Assembly: GCA_964497475.1 (NCBI GenBank)
Contig: CAZCDM010000125.1
Location: 1 to 6,985, forward strand
Origin: CAZCDM01 sp964497475
GTDB taxonomy: Bacteria > Planctomycetota > Phycisphaerae > SM23-33
DNA length: 6,985 nucleotides
Direction of reading: 5' to 3'
Shown here one piece after another: positions 5,084 to 6,985 of the stretch. Every line of letters begins with the position of its first letter. Position 1 is the stretch's first letter. A model generated the notes under the pieces. It made no database searches. It was not told where the DNA came from and was given only the letters and a program-made list of their open reading frames with translations. Made by a program: the position numbers and the translations under genes.

Positions 5084-6709
5084 CCTCAAAAACGCCAGCC
5101 CGCCCGCGCCCAGCAGGCTCATCGTGGCCGGCTCGGGAACATGGTCGATAACCACCATCGTCAACTCCGCATCCGGCATCACCAGCAATAAGTTCGAGGG
5201 ATCGAACGTGCCGGTGATGTCCTGCTCGTCCCAGCCCAGTCCGGTGTAGCTCAGCAGAGACGTATCCCCGGCCCCGGCGACGCCGAAGCGGCGGAGCGTC
5301 ACCTTGTCGATCGGCCAAGGCAGCCCCTGGAGATCGAGCAACTCGGTCGCGTCGACATCTTCATCGAAATTCAAGCCCCACACGACGGTTTGCTTCGCGT
5401 CGGCGTCGCGGGTAACGTAGATGCGGTAGCTCTCGTTATAGGGGTCCTTTCCGAGATCTTCGATCGTGGCCAGCAACTCGTCGCCGAGGTATTCCTGCAA
5501 TACCTCGAACATCGCCGCGACCGTAGGCTTCCCTTGGGGTTGTTCCCAGTACTGGGCGGCCGTCATCTCTTCCTCGGCGAAGGTCATCACCGCTTCGATC
5601 ACGCCCAGGGCCGAGGTCATGGAATTGACGTGGGCGGCGGTGGCATAGTACTGAAGGGGATTCCACTCGCTGGCGATGATCTCTACGTCCGGCTGGTCGA
5701 GCCAGTATCGGGCGGCGGTGTTGCGATACTGCAAGTGGTCCTTGTAATGGGCAAGGCTGTCGCGAAGGCGATCGTAGTCCTGGAAATGCGTCCACCAGTC
5801 CAGCACCGATTGAATACCCCCGTAGTAGGGATGGTGGCTGACCAGTTCGACGCTGGTATTCGCTCCGCCGTCGATGACGGAATCGAGGGCCTGAAGAATA
5901 CCGGACCCGCCGCTTGAGTTGGAGTGGCTCACGCAAGGCCCGGTCTTGATGGAGGAGTCCACCGAGCGCATGGCGTCGGTGATGTGGATGTAGCGATCAG
6001 CATACTCCCAGCGATCGACCTCGTGGTTCCTCACGAGCCCAGAGATGGTATCCAGATCCGGCTCGTTGCCGATCTCCCAGTAGGTGACCTTGGGGGGCTT
6101 GGGCTCTGCGGGCGCCGGAAGGATGTCCCGGCCTTCCCAGCCGGTGATGGTGTTGTAGACCCGCAGGTCATCCCCAGCCGTCGGGGGATTGGCCGAGTCG
6201 TAGTTCTGAACGATGACGTTGCAGTAGCGGACCCAATCGGCGGCGAGTTGGCTGGCGGTAGCGTCGTCGGTATAGGAACAGTTCCAGGTCCCGTCAGCCT
6301 CGCGGTAGCCCCCGCCGCCCCAGACGTTGACCGTCAGGATCGGCTTGGCGTCGTGGTCTCGACACGCCCGCAGATACTCCAGCGTGCTGTGGCGTCCGCC
6401 TCGATCGCCCCAGCCCGAGCCGCTGTCGATGTCGCGCCAGTCATAGGTATCGGCGTCCAATCCCCCTGCCACGCCTCGGTAGCTCGTGCCTTCACCGAGG
6501 TCGGCCAGCAACGCAAAACGGCCCGGCGAGAGATTGCGATACAGGTTCTGCCCCGGCAACTCAGCCGAGACCGCAATGCCCGAGGAGACGTCCAGCGGAG
6601 TCTGTGCCGGCGCCGCTGCAGTCGCACACATCACGGCGATCCCGCACAGGACCAGAAGTGACGACGTCCTCCGCACGCGACGCGATAGGAAGGTATCGAA
6701 TAGCTGCAT
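5069..6709 (-). CDS. Secreted clan GH-A-like glycoside hydrolase with PEP-CTERM sorting tail
   Basis: With the ATG at 6709 the protein has 546 residues. An n-region with RRVRR, a hydrophobic core (LLVLCGIAVM) and an APAQ cleavage site near 33-36 form a signal peptide. The middle reads YWEIGNEPD (Glu216 as likely acid/base), SHHPYYG near 291-297, and IIASEWNP (Glu348 as likely nucleophile). This is the two-glutamate pattern of clan GH-A barrels such as GH39 or GH51 arabinofuranosidase-like enzymes. A beta-rich region follows from about residue 430. The last 23 residues start with VPEP, continue with a short hydrophobic segment and end in RRRRR. This is a PEP-CTERM signal cut by an exosortase, so the enzyme is probably exported and held at the cell surface. 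The substrate is likely a polysaccharide but is not determined. The start is uncertain: the frame is open to ATGs at 6781 and 6925. No good Shine-Dalgarno precedes 6709, while GAGAGAGAG precedes 6781. I chose 6709 because it gives a normal signal peptide. Confidence 0.85.
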   Translation of the reverse strand: MQLFDTFLSRRVRRTSSLLVLCGIAVMCATAAAPAQTPLDVSSGIAVSAELPGQNLYRNLSPGRFALLADLGEGTSYRGVAGGLDADTYDWRDIDSGSGWGDRGGRHSTLEYLRACRDHDAKPILTVNVWGGGGYREADGTWNCSYTDDATASQLAADWVRYCNVIVQNYDSANPPTAGDDLRVYNTITGWEGRDILPAPAEPKPPKVTYWEIGNEPDLDTISGLVRNHEVDRWEYADRYIHITDAMRSVDSSIKTGPCVSHSNSSGGSGILQALDSVIDGGANTSVELVSHHPYYGGIQSVLDWWTHFQDYDRLRDSLAHYKDHLQYRNTAARYWLDQPDVEIIASEWNPLQYYATAAHVNSMTSALGVIEAVMTFAEEEMTAAQYWEQPQGKPTVAAMFEVLQEYLGDELLATIEDLGKDPYNESYRIYVTRDADAKQTVVWGLNFDEDVDATELLDLQGLPWPIDKVTLRRFGVAGAGDTSLLSYTGLGWDEQDITGTFDPSNLLLVMPDAELTMVVIDHVPEPATMSLLGAGGLAFLRRRRR

Positions 6710-6750
6710 GATGACTGATAGGAAATTTGATTTCGCGTAAGCGGTCGGCC

Positions 6751-6770
6751 GGGCATGGGGGGTGGGGGGG
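6751..6770 (+). other. G-rich tract upstream of the glycosidase signal peptide
   Basis: The plus strand has GGG, then CAT, then six G, a T and seven G. Four runs of three G can be arranged with short loops, so a G-quadruplex is possible on the plus strand, which is the template for the glycosidase. The long G/C runs are also prone to slippage. The tract lies between the two candidate start codons 6781 and 6709. Confidence 0.4.
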
Positions 6771-6927
6771 TTACTGGACATGATAAAACTCTCTCTCGTC
6801 TTGTACGGGGTCAGTGACGTTGCAGTCCGGGGCAGAGAAATCGCCGCGATGGCGTAGGAGAGAACCAGGCCAGTCCAGAAAAGGACCGCCATGGACGGAG
6901 AAGTTCCGCTTCGGAAGTACAACATGC

Positions 6928-6933
6928 ACTATA
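6928..6933 (-). promoter_or_regulatory. Candidate -10 element for the glycosidase gene
   Basis: TATAGT on the minus strand, in the AT-rich context TTAATTATAGTG, matches 5 of 6 bases of the -10 consensus. No good -35 hexamer is found 16-18 nt upstream. A transcript starting near 6921 would have a leader of about 140 or 210 nt, depending on the start codon, and would exclude the ATG at 6925. The remaining sequence 6710-6985 holds nothing else I can name. Confidence 0.3.
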
Positions 6934-6985
6934 ATTAAAAATGAGCTCCTGAGCAGAAGCCTTACTGTGATCATCGTATACATCA

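Noticed and set aside
6710..6925. Extension of the glycosidase to the ATG at 6925
   Set aside because: It would place a second hydrophobic segment before the signal peptide, has no clear ribosome site, and the likely -10 element at 6928-6933 would put the transcript start downstream of that ATG. Kept as an uncertainty, not as the annotated start.
1..6985. CRISPR array, tRNA, rRNA or intact insertion sequence
   Set aside because: No regularly spaced direct repeats, no tRNA-like or rRNA-like stretches and no transposase motifs or flanking terminal repeats were seen by eye.

Overview
The window looks like a piece of a moderately GC-rich bacterial chromosome, most likely from the Planctomycetota (Phycisphaerae-like). 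This rests on a secreted glycosidase with a PEP-CTERM sorting tail ending in five arginines, a MetX-MetW fusion protein and a short GH20-like protein. The phylum is an inference from gene content, not a proven assignment.

Layout from left to right. Positions 1-198 hold no gene I can support, only a small hairpin. Positions 199-411 (minus strand) carry the 3' end of a broken uroporphyrinogen decarboxylase-family (URO-D-like) gene, cut off upstream and frameshifted in a run of four G. Positions 532-1410 (plus) encode a cytoplasmic GH20-like TIM-barrel protein. It converges on the methionine operon with only 6 bp between the two stop codons, both of which lie in one perfect inverted repeat. Positions 1417-4580 (minus) are a two-gene methionine operon: metY (O-acetylhomoserine sulfhydrylase), then a single reading frame fusing MetX (homoserine O-acyltransferase) to MetW (methyltransferase-fold partner).

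The operon has a readable control region. It has a TTGACA-17-TATGGT promoter (4790-4818), a SAM-I (S-box) riboswitch aptamer (about 4670-4781), and a small hairpin (4589-4607) that hides the metY Shine-Dalgarno. One arm of that hairpin can instead pair with the P3 strand of the aptamer, which gives a plausible translational OFF switch when S-adenosylmethionine (SAM) is abundant. The circuit is homoserine to O-acylhomoserine (MetX), then to homocysteine by direct sulfhydrylation (MetY), with end-product feedback through SAM.

Positions 4819-5058 are intergenic. They contain a 9-bp inverted repeat and a 16-codon tail of what may be a decayed gene. Positions 5069-6709 (minus) encode a secreted clan GH-A-like glycosidase with a signal peptide and PEP-CTERM tail. 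The rest of the window is its upstream region, with an uncertain start codon and a G-rich tract.

I found no CRISPR array, tRNA, rRNA, intact mobile element or clearly new multi-gene system. The most interesting parts are the riboswitch and its candidate expression platform, the MetX-MetW fusion, and the gene remnants.
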